In this document: in pieces, positions 53,634 to 62,790 of the stretch
Position numbering within the stretch: position 1 is the first letter of the stretch
Layout of the letters: each line of letters begins with the position of its first letter
Assembly: GCA_017549815.1 (NCBI GenBank)
Contig: JAFYNH010000038.1
Span: forward strand, 1-64,000
DNA length: 64,000 nucleotides
From: Selenomonadaceae bacterium
GTDB lineage: Bacteria > Bacillota > Negativicutes > Selenomonadales > Selenomonadaceae
Direction of reading: 5' to 3'
Notes under the pieces: generated by a model
The model's input: the letters and a program-made list of their open reading frames with translations, nothing else
What the model was told of the DNA's origin: nothing
The model's database searches: none
Made by a program: the position numbers and the translations under genes

Positions 53634-55967
53634 ATGAGTGAAAAAATTTCAGAGACCGTTCCGAAGCCAAAACGCAGACGGAAAAAAATCAGTTATAAGG
53701 ACGACGGGCGTGAGAAAATTTTTGCGCTCGACATCGGCACGCGAAGTGTTATAGGAATTGTCGCCGAACAGGACGACGACGGACAAATGAACGTCATCGC
53801 AACTCACCGCCTCGAACATACCAGCCGCGCCATGCTCGACGGACAAATTCACGACGTGCCCCAAGTCGCCGAAGTTATTATCCGCGTTAAAAATTATCTG
53901 TCGGACAAAGTCGGCGAACTCAAAAGCGCGGCAATCGCGGCGGCAGGTCGCGCCCTCTACACTATGACGGGCGAAGTTACTATCGAAGTCAACGGCGTTG
54001 TCACCGAAGAAATTCAGAGCAGTTTAAATTTCTCCGCCGTTCAGCTCGCGCAGTCGCAACTTACCACCGAGAAAAAAATCGACGCCAAAATTTATTATTG
54101 CGTTGGTTTCAGCATTATCTACTACGAGCTTGACGGTATCAAGTTGAAAAGCTTGGTCGGACAACGCGGCAAAGTCGCCAGAGCAAAAGTTATCGCAACT
54201 TTTCTTCCGCGTCAAGTAGTAGATTCTATGCAAATCGCGCTGAATTATGCAAGCCTCGACGTTCGCGCTTTAACCCTTGAGCCTATCGCCGCAATCAGCG
54301 TTTTAGTTCCGCCGTCAATGCGTCATTTGAATATCGCGCTTGTCGACATCGGCGCGGGCACCTCCGACGTTGCCATAACTAAAAATGGTTCAGTTATCGC
54401 CTATGGTATGGTTCCGCTCGCGGGCGACGAAGTTACCGAAGCCATTTCGCAAAAATTTTTACTCGACTTCAACGTTGCCGAAGAAATTAAGCGCAAGGCA
54501 ACTAACGGCGAAGGCGCAACTTTTAACGACATACTCGGACGCAGTTACGACCTTACAGCGGAAGAAATTCTCAATCCGATTGCTGAAAACGTCGCGCACA
54601 TTGCCAACGAAATTGCCAAAACTATTCTCGAACTTAACGGCAACGAGCCGCCTCAAGCCTTGTTATTAGTCGGCGGCGGAGCTTTATCTCCGAACTTGAA
54701 TAAATTTGTCGGCGAGGCTCTGAATATGCCAGCTGACCGCGTCGCAATTCGCAAGCCCGATAGAGTTCAAGGCATAAAAAATATCCCGCAAGCTCTGCAG
54801 TCGCCCGATGCCGCAACGCCGCTTGGGATTTTAAAAGTCGCCTCGATTGACACGTTCCATTTCTTTAACGTCAAGATTAACGGGCAGGAAGTCAATCTTT
54901 TCCACTTCCGCGACTTGACAATCGGCGACGCTATTTTAAGCGCGGGCATTGATTATAAAAAATTCAACGGCAAACCCGGACTCGGCGTAATGATTTCTTT
55001 GAACGGCGAGAAAAAATCTTTCGCGGGTAGCATGGGGACTTTCGCCAAAATTACAATCAACGACAAGCCCGCTACATTGGAAACGCCGCTTGAAAATAAT
55101 TGCGAGATAAAAATTGAGCGCGGCGCGGACGGTGTTACTCCGCAAATGAAAATCGACGACGTAGTTGCTATCGACCCGACTTTTAGCGTAACTGTCAACG
55201 GCAAAAGCTTTTCAGTGAAACCGAAAATTTTGGTTAATGGCGAAGTCAGCTTGCCGACACGAATTCTTCAGGACGGCGACGAAGTTGATACAAAGACGCG
55301 GCGGACTATCGGCGAAATTTTAAGACTGGCTGGCTATCCTCCTGCGGGTAAGAAAATTTACTACACATTGAACGGCAAGAAGGCGCATTACCTTTGCAAG
55401 CCCGATATTCTCTGCAACGGCGAGCGCATTGACACGAACGAATTGCCACATGCCGACGACGTGATTGAATATATCGCGAACGACACGATTAAGCTTGCCG
55501 AGATTGTTAAGGACGAAAGCAAGACTTCGGCGATTAAAATTCTCTACAACGGCAAGGAATATTCTGTGCCGACGACGACAACTATTTTGCTGAGCGTCAA
55601 CGGGCGAGTTGCTACGGAGAATACGATTATCACGGACGGCGCAGATATTATTTACGATAAGGACGAGAAAAAATCCGTCATGGTGAGCGACGCACTCCTT
55701 GCCGTGAACTTTAGACCGCCCGATACCAAGAGCCGCATGAGTTTTACGATAAAGGTAAACGGATTGCCCGCCGAATTCGCCGACCCCGTAAACAACGGCG
55801 ATAAACTCGAAGTCATTTTGAAGACGCCCGACGGTTTGGAGTTTAAGCCACTCGACGATTTAGAAGTTCCTGTTCGCAAGGAGACGCCTGAAAATTTATT
55901 GACGCCCGCCCAAAAGGCTCCGCCCGGTAAAAAATTTTCAATCAAAGATTTCATTCGCGTCGACTGA
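53634..55967 (+). CDS. FtsA-like ASKHA ATPase with long beta-repeat C-terminus
   Basis: 777 residues. A basic N-terminus (KPKRRRKK) is followed by an actin-like fold: phosphate-1 loop ALDIGTRSVIGIV (about residues 31-43), the FtsA-specific 1C region (LKSAAIAAAGRALYT), phosphate-2 ALVDIGAGTSDVAITKNG, and the adenosine loop LLVGGGALSPNL. About 350 extra residues then form repeated short beta units containing VNGK/LNGK/YNGKEY motifs. FtsA anchors FtsZ and related PilM anchors pilus machinery; neither ftsZ nor pil genes are adjacent. AAGGAG precedes the ATG. Its end overlaps the convergent decarboxylase by 17 bases. Confidence 0.8.
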   Translation: MSEKISETVPKPKRRRKKISYKDDGREKIFALDIGTRSVIGIVAEQDDDGQMNVIATHRLEHTSRAMLDGQIHDVPQVAEVIIRVKNYLSDKVGELKSAAIAAAGRALYTMTGEVTIEVNGVVTEEIQSSLNFSAVQLAQSQLTTEKKIDAKIYYCVGFSIIYYELDGIKLKSLVGQRGKVARAKVIATFLPRQVVDSMQIALNYASLDVRALTLEPIAAISVLVPPSMRHLNIALVDIGAGTSDVAITKNGSVIAYGMVPLAGDEVTEAISQKFLLDFNVAEEIKRKATNGEGATFNDILGRSYDLTAEEILNPIAENVAHIANEIAKTILELNGNEPPQALLLVGGGALSPNLNKFVGEALNMPADRVAIRKPDRVQGIKNIPQALQSPDAATPLGILKVASIDTFHFFNVKINGQEVNLFHFRDLTIGDAILSAGIDYKKFNGKPGLGVMISLNGEKKSFAGSMGTFAKITINDKPATLETPLENNCEIKIERGADGVTPQMKIDDVVAIDPTFSVTVNGKSFSVKPKILVNGEVSLPTRILQDGDEVDTKTRRTIGEILRLAGYPPAGKKIYYTLNGKKAHYLCKPDILCNGERIDTNELPHADDVIEYIANDTIKLAEIVKDESKTSAIKILYNGKEYSVPTTTTILLSVNGRVATENTIITDGADIIYDKDEKKSVMVSDALLAVNFRPPDTKSRMSFTIKVNGLPAEFADPVNNGDKLEVILKTPDGLEFKPLDDLEVPVRKETPENLLTPAQKAPPGKKFSIKDFIRVD

Positions 55968-57387
55968 CAACTTTTATTGTCGACAGCGTTTTATCAGCGG
56001 CTCCGATAACTTTTCCGCCTGATTGTCGAATCATTTCGATAACCTGCGCGGATATTTTTTCGCCCGGCATAAGGAGCGGAATTCCCGGCGGATAAAATGT
56101 TATTTCTTCCGCGCAGATTCGTCCGACTGATTCTTTTATCGGAACGACTTCAACGGGCGAATAAAAAGTTTCTCGTGGACTCAACGCCGCCATTGAAATT
56201 TCTCCCGATAAAAAAATTTCTTTCTGCCTCCTGACCACTTTCCCCTGACCACTTATCACTTTAAGCGCGTCAAGGAGCTTGGAAATTGTTTCGTCGGTGT
56301 CGGCATATGTTATCAAAAATAAAAGATTAGCCGCGTCCGATAACTCGCATTGAACTTTTAATTCGTGCCGTAAAATTTCTTCCGCCTCTTGCCCGCTTAG
56401 TCCCAAATTCTGAACGTTCACGGTTACTTTCGTCGTGTCTAATGAAAAATTTATTGCTGCGTCGAAAGTTTTCAAGCCGTGAATTTTTTTTATCTCTGCG
56501 CGGAGTCTTTTGGAAAGTTCGACCGCCCTTGAAATTTTCTCGCGCCCCTCAAGCTCCATTTGCAATCGCGCAATGTCCAATGACGCCAATAATAATTGAT
56601 TAGGGCTTGTCGTTTGCAATAAACTTGCCGCCGTCTTTACCCGCTCCACGTCAATAAAATTTTTCTTGAGCATAAGCATTGAACTTTGAGTTAGCGAGCC
56701 TAAAAGTTTATGCGTCGATTGAGCCGCCAAATCCGCGCCCGAATCCATTGCCGAAATTGGCAGTTCCGCGCAGAATTGCAAATGCGCCCCGTGTGCCTCG
56801 TCGATTAATAAAATCATGCCCGCCGCGTGTACAAGCTCCGAAATTTTTATCAAGTCCGCCGCCACTCCGTAATAATTCGGCGAAACTAATAAAACGGCTC
56901 GCGCTTGCGGAAATTTTTTTATCGCCCGTTCAATCGTATCGACGCTGACATTTAGCGGCAAGCCGAATTCTTCATCGAACTCGACGGGTAAAAAAATCGG
57001 CACGGCTCCCGATAAAATTAATCCCGATATAACCGACCTGTGAGCATTGCGCGGTATCATGATTAAATCGCCCGCCTTTAACGTCCCGAAAATCATTGCC
57101 TGTATCGCCGAAGTCGTCCCGTTTATCATAAAAAGACTTTCGTCCGCGTGCCAAAGTTTAGCCGCCAAAATCTGCGCGGACTTTATACAAGTTTGCGGCT
57201 CGTGTAAGTCGTCCAACTCTTCCATAAGCGAAACTTCCTGCCTTAATCCCTCTGCCGTCAAAAGTTCGCGTAAAAGTTCATGTGCGCCGCGTCCCTGCTT
57301 ATGTCCCGGCGTATGGAAAGGTAAAACTCCGTCCGCCGAATATTTTTTCATCGCCTCCGCGATTGGTGCCGAAAAATTTTTTGCCAC
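55951..57387 (-). CDS. Orn/Lys/Arg decarboxylase-family PLP enzyme
   Basis: About 478 residues of the short, cytoplasmic YaaO/SpeA-like decarboxylase type. Motifs: PFHTPGHKQGRG, MINGTTSAIQAMIFG, LIDEAHGAHLQF and the pyridoxal-binding Lys in QSTHKLLGSLTQSSML, then FYPPGIPLLMPGEKI in the C-terminal domain. The start is taken as GTG at 57387, nine bases after AAAGGAG; a TTG at 57393 is too close. About residues 375-385 (SGQGKVVRRQK) are encoded by a TGACCAC repeat. Substrate (arginine, lysine or ornithine) cannot be told. Confidence 0.85.
   Translation of the reverse strand: MAKNFSAPIAEAMKKYSADGVLPFHTPGHKQGRGAHELLRELLTAEGLRQEVSLMEELDDLHEPQTCIKSAQILAAKLWHADESLFMINGTTSAIQAMIFGTLKAGDLIMIPRNAHRSVISGLILSGAVPIFLPVEFDEEFGLPLNVSVDTIERAIKKFPQARAVLLVSPNYYGVAADLIKISELVHAAGMILLIDEAHGAHLQFCAELPISAMDSGADLAAQSTHKLLGSLTQSSMLMLKKNFIDVERVKTAASLLQTTSPNQLLLASLDIARLQMELEGREKISRAVELSKRLRAEIKKIHGLKTFDAAINFSLDTTKVTVNVQNLGLSGQEAEEILRHELKVQCELSDAANLLFLITYADTDETISKLLDALKVISGQGKVVRRQKEIFLSGEISMAALSPRETFYSPVEVVPIKESVGRICAEEITFYPPGIPLLMPGEKISAQVIEMIRQSGGKVIGAADKTLSTIKVVSRRE
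56230..56264. repeat. TGACCAC repeat inside the PLP decarboxylase gene
   Basis: Two CTGACCACTT units plus a TTATCACTT tail, read in frame by the decarboxylase. Only one arm is present; it resembles the heptad elements in build but not in sequence. Confidence 0.55.
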
Positions 57388-57454
57388 TTTCAATTTCTCC
57401 TTTGCATGATATAATTTCGTTATTATAAACGATTTTGCGGAGGGAATTCACAAC

Positions 57455-59251
57455 GTGATTGACAATAATAACGGCGAAGAATATATCGGGCGGCTCAAAG
57501 TTTTGGCGGTTGCGTCGACGCTCGTCATTGCGATTTTAATTGCGCGAGTCTGTTATCTGCAAATTTATGACGGCGAATATTATGCGCACCTCGCCGACGG
57601 CAACCGAATCAGAATTATTCCGTCAATGGCTCCGCGTGGAACTTTTTACGATAGAAATGGTCAACTCCTTGTGACGAATCGCCCGGGCTTTACGGTTTCT
57701 TTATTGCCGCTCACCGAACCCATTAAGCCCGAAGTCGTCGAGCGCGTTTCAAAACTTTTAAACGTGCCACTTGAAGAAATTCAGCAGAAAATTTCCGTTC
57801 ATTCGGGTTTCGACCCCATACGTATTCGCCCCGACGTGACGCAAGATATTGTTACGATTATCGAAGAGCAAAAAGATTTATATCCCGGCGTCGTTATCGA
57901 AGTTCAGCCGATTAGAAATTATCAGCTTAAGCAGGAGGGCGCACATACTTTTGGCTACGTCAGCGAAATTTCCGACGCCGAATTAGAAAAGAAAAAGGAC
58001 GAGGGCTATAAATCGGGCGATATTGTCGGCAAATTCGGCTTGGAAAGAGTTTATGATAAAGAAATTCGCGGCGAAAACGGCGGCGAACAAGTTGAAGTTG
58101 ACGTTGCTGGCAAGCCCGTTCAAATTCTCGGCAAAAAGGAACCTAAGCCCGGTTACGATTTAATTTTGACGATTGACAGAGATTTACAAGTTGCCGCCGA
58201 AAAAGCTGTTGATGATATGCTCGCGCAGATAAGTTGCAACGCCGCCGCCGCTGTCGTCTTAAATCCTCAGACGGGCGAAGTCCTTGCGTTGGTAAGTCGC
58301 CCTGCCTTCGACCCGAATTTATTTGCACACGGCATTTCTACCAAAGATTGGAACGCGATTAACAACAATCCTTATCACCCGATGGACAACAAGGCGATAA
58401 CGGGCGAATATCCTCCCGGCTCGACGTTCAAGATTGTCACGGGAACTGCCGCGCTTGCTTCGGGCAGAGTCGACCCTTACGAATTGATTTTTGACAGCGG
58501 CACGCATTGGCTGGTTCCCAAAGGTAATGCGGGCGGCGAGGCTCTCGGTTGGTTGGATTTTCACGCGGCGTTAAGTCATTCCGATAACGTTTACTTTTAC
58601 GAAATGGGCAACAGACTTGGAGCCGACTTGTTAGAAAGTTATGCGCGAATGTTCGGACTTGGCGAAGTTACGGGGATTGATTTACCCTACGAATCGCCCG
58701 GGCTTGCCGATTGGAAGGAATATAAATGGGACGTTTATCACGACGAATTCTATTTATCTGAGATAATGGACGCGGCAATCGGGCAGGGCTTTAACTTGGT
58801 GACGCCTTTGCAAGCGGCAATGGTTATGGGCGAAATCGCCGCCAACGGCAAAAGATTTAAGCCGCACCTTGTTAAACAAATCGTTACGCAGGATAAGGAA
58901 GTCATAAAAGATTTTCAACCCGAACTTGTCGGCGAATTGCAAGTTGAACAATGGGTTATCGAACTCGTTCAATCGGGCTTGCATGACGTTACTGTCAACG
59001 GCACGGCGGCGAGAAATTTTATCGGTTTTCCTTACGACATAGCGGGCAAAACGGGTACCGCCGAAAATTCGCAAGGAACGGATCATGGTTGGTTTGTCGG
59101 CTATGGACCTTTTGACAATCCGACAATCAGCGTTGCGGTTATCGTTGAGCAAGGCGGTTTCGGCGCAAGTTCCGCTGTTCCGATTGGGCGACAAATTATG
59201 GAGACGGCTTTTGCCCTTCAAAACGTCCCGAAGACTAAATCAGCACAGTAA
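57455..59251 (+). CDS. mrdA: Penicillin-binding protein 2 (elongation transpeptidase)
   Basis: 598 residues starting at GTG (GGAGGG upstream). One N-terminal membrane anchor (LAVASTLVIAILIARVCYL), the dimerisation domain (APRGTFYDRNGQLLVTNRPG), and the transpeptidase domain with SxxK in PPGSTFKIVTG (Ser about 323), SxN in LSHSDNVYFYEMG and KTGT in AGKTGTAENSQG. It cross-links peptidoglycan during side-wall growth with RodA, which is not in view. The divergent gap to the decarboxylase (57394-57454) carries TATAAT-like boxes on both strands. Confidence 0.93.
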   Translation: MIDNNNGEEYIGRLKVLAVASTLVIAILIARVCYLQIYDGEYYAHLADGNRIRIIPSMAPRGTFYDRNGQLLVTNRPGFTVSLLPLTEPIKPEVVERVSKLLNVPLEEIQQKISVHSGFDPIRIRPDVTQDIVTIIEEQKDLYPGVVIEVQPIRNYQLKQEGAHTFGYVSEISDAELEKKKDEGYKSGDIVGKFGLERVYDKEIRGENGGEQVEVDVAGKPVQILGKKEPKPGYDLILTIDRDLQVAAEKAVDDMLAQISCNAAAAVVLNPQTGEVLALVSRPAFDPNLFAHGISTKDWNAINNNPYHPMDNKAITGEYPPGSTFKIVTGTAALASGRVDPYELIFDSGTHWLVPKGNAGGEALGWLDFHAALSHSDNVYFYEMGNRLGADLLESYARMFGLGEVTGIDLPYESPGLADWKEYKWDVYHDEFYLSEIMDAAIGQGFNLVTPLQAAMVMGEIAANGKRFKPHLVKQIVTQDKEVIKDFQPELVGELQVEQWVIELVQSGLHDVTVNGTAARNFIGFPYDIAGKTGTAENSQGTDHGWFVGYGPFDNPTISVAVIVEQGGFGASSAVPIGRQIMETAFALQNVPKTKSAQ

Positions 59252-59323
59252 AAATTCGTTTGTAAACGGGCGCGATTTATGATTTAATAATCACGAAAAA
59301 TTTTTCAGGGAGTGTGAACTTTT

Positions 59324-59947
59324 ATGAACCTAAAAGAGGCGTTTCAAGCGCAGAACAAAATCGAAAATCTTTTTGAAGTCGTGTCGGGTTATTTGGAAGA
59401 CGGGAAAAATTTAATCAACGTGACGGAGAAACATTTTCGTTCAAAGGCGGCGGAAGGTCAGCCCGACGAAGAAATTAATATCGTCGTCGAAGATAAATTT
59501 CCGCCCGACAAAGTTATTGATTTCTTGGTTATGCTGATTGACGAGCGCGAGAAATTGGCGCAGGCGATTCATGCGGCGAAAAGTTCCATGACGTTTGATT
59601 TGGATTCGGCGGTCGACGTTAATAAAAAACGCCACCTTGCCGCAAGTACTCTGCGCACGCTCCGCAACCTCAAGAGTTCTAGTTTGCTTGAAAAAAATGC
59701 GGGCGTCGGCTACGTCTTCAACAAAGAGGGCAACCAAACGACTTATCGCTACGACATTGAGCGCGTCAAGACGATTGACTTTGACCGCAACCGCGTCCGC
59801 GAAATTATTACCAAGTTGCAGTCGAAGGCGGATAAAGTTTCCAACGAGATTGACGCCGCGCTTATCTCGACGACCGTAAATTATGAACTGCCTTTTGAAA
59901 TGCACGCGAGCCAATACGAAATCATTGAGGATTTTGTAAGCAAGTAA
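59324..59947 (+). CDS. Hypothetical helical/coiled-coil protein
   Basis: 207 residues, not recognised. It is predicted mostly helical: an N-terminal KIENLFEVVSGYLEDGKNL region, a central EREKLAQAIHAAKSSM helix, a basic NKKRHLAASTLRTLRNLKSS stretch, then VREIITKLQSKADKVSNEIDAAL and a short NYELPFEMHAS tail. No signal peptide or membrane segment, so cytoplasmic. GGGAGTG precedes the ATG and a short A/T-rich gap separates it from mrdA. A structural or phage-like accessory role is possible but unsupported. Confidence 0.6.
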   Translation: MNLKEAFQAQNKIENLFEVVSGYLEDGKNLINVTEKHFRSKAAEGQPDEEINIVVEDKFPPDKVIDFLVMLIDEREKLAQAIHAAKSSMTFDLDSAVDVNKKRHLAASTLRTLRNLKSSSLLEKNAGVGYVFNKEGNQTTYRYDIERVKTIDFDRNRVREIITKLQSKADKVSNEIDAALISTTVNYELPFEMHASQYEIIEDFVSK

Positions 59948-59953
59948 AATTTT

Positions 59954-60291
59954 GTCTGAGGTCTCGGCGGAGGGTAAAGATTTTGTGCTGAGTCGGTTCA
60001 GGTGCAGATGAACTGAGAGGCTGCACAAAAATTTAAAATGAGAGATTAGGTAAAGCCATTGAAGACTTGACCACCAATTTTCCGTCAGGCTAAACGTTCG
60101 TTCGCGAGTTCGACAGTCAAAAATTCGTCAACTTGTCAACGCGCTCTTTCGTAAAACTTAAACACGCCTCCACAAGGTAATTAATCAGTTGATAAACCTT
60201 GTTCGCAGAGTCGCCTTGCTTGCAGTTTTGGAGCGGGTGGCGAATAGATGACGCCGAAATTTTTTGCCTTCCGCCGAGATCTCGGACTTGT
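59954..60291. repeat. Roughly 340-bp non-coding segment bounded by 32-bp inverted repeats
   Basis: The ends GTCTGAGGTCTCGGCGGA (59954 on) and the complement of the sequence ending near 60291 match at about 26 of 32 positions, the changes being mostly G/A or C/T. Inside is a hairpin TTTTGTGC...GCACAAAA (59980-60030 region), with an inner GTTCA/TGAAC stem. No intact ORF is present. On the minus strand a fragment reading QNCKQGDSANKVYQLINYL looks like a decayed coding piece. Together with the following heptad element this fills the 467-base gap before cydA. Confidence 0.5.
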
Positions 60292-60299
60292 AGCTTTCA

Positions 60300-60393
60300 G
60301 ACTAAGAACTAGGAACGAGGAACTAGGAACTGAAAAAAAACTAGTTCCTACTAGTTCCTACTAGTTCCTATTTCCTAGCTCCTAGCACCTATC
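60300..60393. repeat. CTAGGAA heptad palindromic element upstream of cydA
   Basis: CTAAGAA CTAGGAA CGAGGAA CTAGGAA CT, then A8, then CTAGTTCCTA repeated three times and TTTCCTAGCTCCTAGCACCTA. It is the largest copy and ends about 20 bases before the cydA start, so it lies in the 5' leader of the cyd operon. Confidence 0.85.
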
Positions 60394-60414
60394 AACTACA
60401 AAGGATGTGATTTT

Positions 60415-61782
60415 ATGGATGCACTTATTCTATCGCGATTGCAATTCGCAATAACAACAATCTATCATTTTTTATTCGTGCCAGTAACTTTAGGCTTATC
60501 AATCTTTGTCGCTCTGCTTGAAACGTGGTACGTCAACAGCGGCAGTTACGAGGAGCGAATCAAACTCAAAAAGCTCGTGAAATTTTTCGGGACAATCTTT
60601 CTGATAAATTTTGCAATGGGCGTTGTAACGGGTATCGTACAGGAATTCCATTTTGGAATGAACTGGTCGGAGTATGCGCGATTCATGGGCGATATATTCG
60701 GCGCACCGCTCGCGCTTGAGGCTTTGACGGCATTTTTTATCGAGTCAACCTTTATAGGGCTGTGGATTTTCGGTTGGGATAAGCTCAGCGAGAAAATGCA
60801 TTGCCTTTGCATATGGCTTGTTGCGTTCGGCAGTAACCTTTCGGCGTTTTGGATTTTGGTTGCGAATTCGTTTATGCAACATCCTGTCGGCTACGCGATA
60901 GAAGACGGACGCGCAGTAATGACGGATTTTATTGACCTTGTGACAAATCCTTACGTCGTCGGCGAATATTCTCATGCGCTTTTTGCGGGGATAACGACCG
61001 GCGGTTTTTTGGTTATGGTTGTCAGCGCGTGGAAAATCGCAACCGACGAAGAGTCGCGTGAAATGTTTGTTAGAACTTTACGCCGCGCAGTTTTATACAC
61101 GATGCTTGGAGTTTTGGGCGTTATGGGTTCGGGGCATTTACACGCGCAATATTTAGCGCAAGCTAACCCGATGAAGTTGGCTTCGTTCGAGGCGTTATGG
61201 GAAACTGAAAATCCTGCGCCGTTCGCGATTGTCGCCGATATTAATCAAGAAATGCGTCGCAACGACTTTGAAATTATTATCCCGAAAATGTTTACGTTTA
61301 TGGTGCATAATTCTTTCAGCGGCGAAGTTAAAGGCATTAACGATTTGCAAAAAGAGGCTGTCGAGAAATACGGTAGCGGCTATTATATTCCTAATGACGT
61401 TTGCGGCATGTTCTGGAGTTTTCGCGCAATGGTCGGCGCGGGCGGCTTATTGTTGATGATTGTTTTCGTAACGGGTTGCCTTGTCTTTTTCTGCCGCAGT
61501 AAAATTCGCGAGCATCATTGTTGCTTAAAATTAATGCCGTTGCTGTTGCCATTGCCGTTTATTGCGAACTCGGCGGGCTGGTACATAGCGGAGGCGGGTC
61601 GTCAGCCTTGGATAGTCGTCGGCTTGCAGAAAACGGCGGTCGCAGTCAGTCCGAATTTATCGGCGGGCGAAGTTTGGATAACGTTAATTGGCTTTACAGC
61701 AATTTATTTATTCTTAGCGGTGTTGGCGGTCTTCGCGGCTGTCATGTTCATTCGTCGTACTAAAATCACGGAGGAGGTGTGA
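60415..61782 (+). CDS. cydA: Cytochrome bd ubiquinol oxidase subunit I
   Basis: 455 residues with nine or so membrane helices. The N-terminal RLQFAITTIYHFLFVPVTLGLS holds the haem b595 His ligand. GMNWSEYARFMGDIFGAPLALEALTAFFIEST is the conserved quinol/haem block, and FWSFRAMVGAGGLLL holds the haem b558 Met. The Q-loop is short, as in Firmicute enzymes. It reduces O2 to water with quinol; in a strict anaerobe this serves oxygen detoxification. AAGGATG precedes the ATG. Confidence 0.96.
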   Translation: MDALILSRLQFAITTIYHFLFVPVTLGLSIFVALLETWYVNSGSYEERIKLKKLVKFFGTIFLINFAMGVVTGIVQEFHFGMNWSEYARFMGDIFGAPLALEALTAFFIESTFIGLWIFGWDKLSEKMHCLCIWLVAFGSNLSAFWILVANSFMQHPVGYAIEDGRAVMTDFIDLVTNPYVVGEYSHALFAGITTGGFLVMVVSAWKIATDEESREMFVRTLRRAVLYTMLGVLGVMGSGHLHAQYLAQANPMKLASFEALWETENPAPFAIVADINQEMRRNDFEIIIPKMFTFMVHNSFSGEVKGINDLQKEAVEKYGSGYYIPNDVCGMFWSFRAMVGAGGLLLMIVFVTGCLVFFCRSKIREHHCCLKLMPLLLPLPFIANSAGWYIAEAGRQPWIVVGLQKTAVAVSPNLSAGEVWITLIGFTAIYLFLAVLAVFAAVMFIRRTKITEEV

Positions 61783-61785
61783 GCT

Positions 61786-62790
61786 GTGGACTTAAATATC
61801 GTCTGGTTTATCCTGATAACGGTACTCTTCACGGGATTTTTTATCCTTGAGGGCTTTGACTACGGCGTCGGCATAATGATGATAGGTCGTCCGAAGAATG
61901 AACGCGGGCAATTTGTTCGAGCAATCGGCCCGGTTTGGGACGGCAACGAAGTTTGGATGATAACGGCGGGCGGCGCGACTTTTGCGGCATTCCCGCATGT
62001 TTACGCGACGATGTTCAGCACATTTTATCTTGCGTTGTTCTTAATGTTGCTTGCGTTGATAATGCGCGGCGTGGCGTTTGAACTGCGCGGAAAACTTCAA
62101 TATTCGGACTGGATAAATTTCTGGGACTTCGGGATAATATTCGGGAGCTTTGTCCCTGCGCTGTTATGGGGCGTCGCGGTTGTAAATCTCCTGCGCGGCT
62201 TGCCGATTAACTTTGAAATGCATTACGTCGGAAACTTTTTGAACTTGTTAAGCCCGTGCGCATTAGTCGGCGGAATTTTCTTCGTATTACTCTTTACGTT
62301 TCACGGCGCAAATTTCTTGTCGATAAAAATCGCGGACGTTGGCTTATTGCAAGACATTCAGAAAAAAAGTTTCAGTCTCGGCTTGTCTGCGCTTTTCAAC
62401 TACGTATTATTTGCGGCGGTAATGGCTCACGATACCGATATTCTTTCCAAACCGGGCACGATAATTTTCTTAGGGTTATCGGTCGCGGCGGTTATTATGA
62501 GTTGTATGGGAGCTAAGGCGGGCAACGGTTGCAAGGCGTTTTTATCGTCGACGCTTGCCATTGCCTTTCTGACAATCGGATTTTTTACGGCGTTATTTCC
62601 GCGCATTATGGTTTCGAGCATTTCGCCCGATTTCAGCCTCAACATTTACAACGCCGCCTCGACGCCGCATACGCTTATGTTAATGACGATAGCAGCGGCA
62701 ATTTTCGTTCCGATTGTGCTTTGCTATCAAGCTTGGTCGTATAAAGTTTTTAAAGATCGTATTACTCCTGCCGATGTTCACTATCATTGA
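61786..62790 (+). CDS. cydB: Cytochrome bd ubiquinol oxidase subunit II
   Basis: 334 residues starting at GTG (GGAGGTG upstream), three bases after cydA. The N-terminal FFILEGFDYGVGIMM and GPVWDGNEVWMITAGGATFAAFP are the CydB signature, followed by several membrane helices to TLMLMTIAAAIFVPIVLCYQAW. It partners CydA. Its end overlaps cydD by 17 bases. Confidence 0.95.
   Translation: MDLNIVWFILITVLFTGFFILEGFDYGVGIMMIGRPKNERGQFVRAIGPVWDGNEVWMITAGGATFAAFPHVYATMFSTFYLALFLMLLALIMRGVAFELRGKLQYSDWINFWDFGIIFGSFVPALLWGVAVVNLLRGLPINFEMHYVGNFLNLLSPCALVGGIFFVLLFTFHGANFLSIKIADVGLLQDIQKKSFSLGLSALFNYVLFAAVMAHDTDILSKPGTIIFLGLSVAAVIMSCMGAKAGNGCKAFLSSTLAIAFLTIGFFTALFPRIMVSSISPDFSLNIYNAASTPHTLMLMTIAAAIFVPIVLCYQAWSYKVFKDRITPADVHYH

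Noticed and set aside
55951..55967. Overlap of the FtsA-like gene and the decarboxylase as a sign of misannotation
   Set aside because: Both C-termini are well supported; convergent overlaps of 11-17 bases also occur at other gene ends in this compact window.
59441..60028. 195-residue minus-strand ORF overlapping the hypothetical gene
   Set aside because: It is antisense to 59324-59947, with no ribosome-binding site and composition typical of a shadow frame.
20134..60393. CRISPR array or tandem-repeat array from the heptad elements
   Set aside because: The elements are isolated single palindromes scattered between or within genes, with no spacers of constant length and no cas genes.
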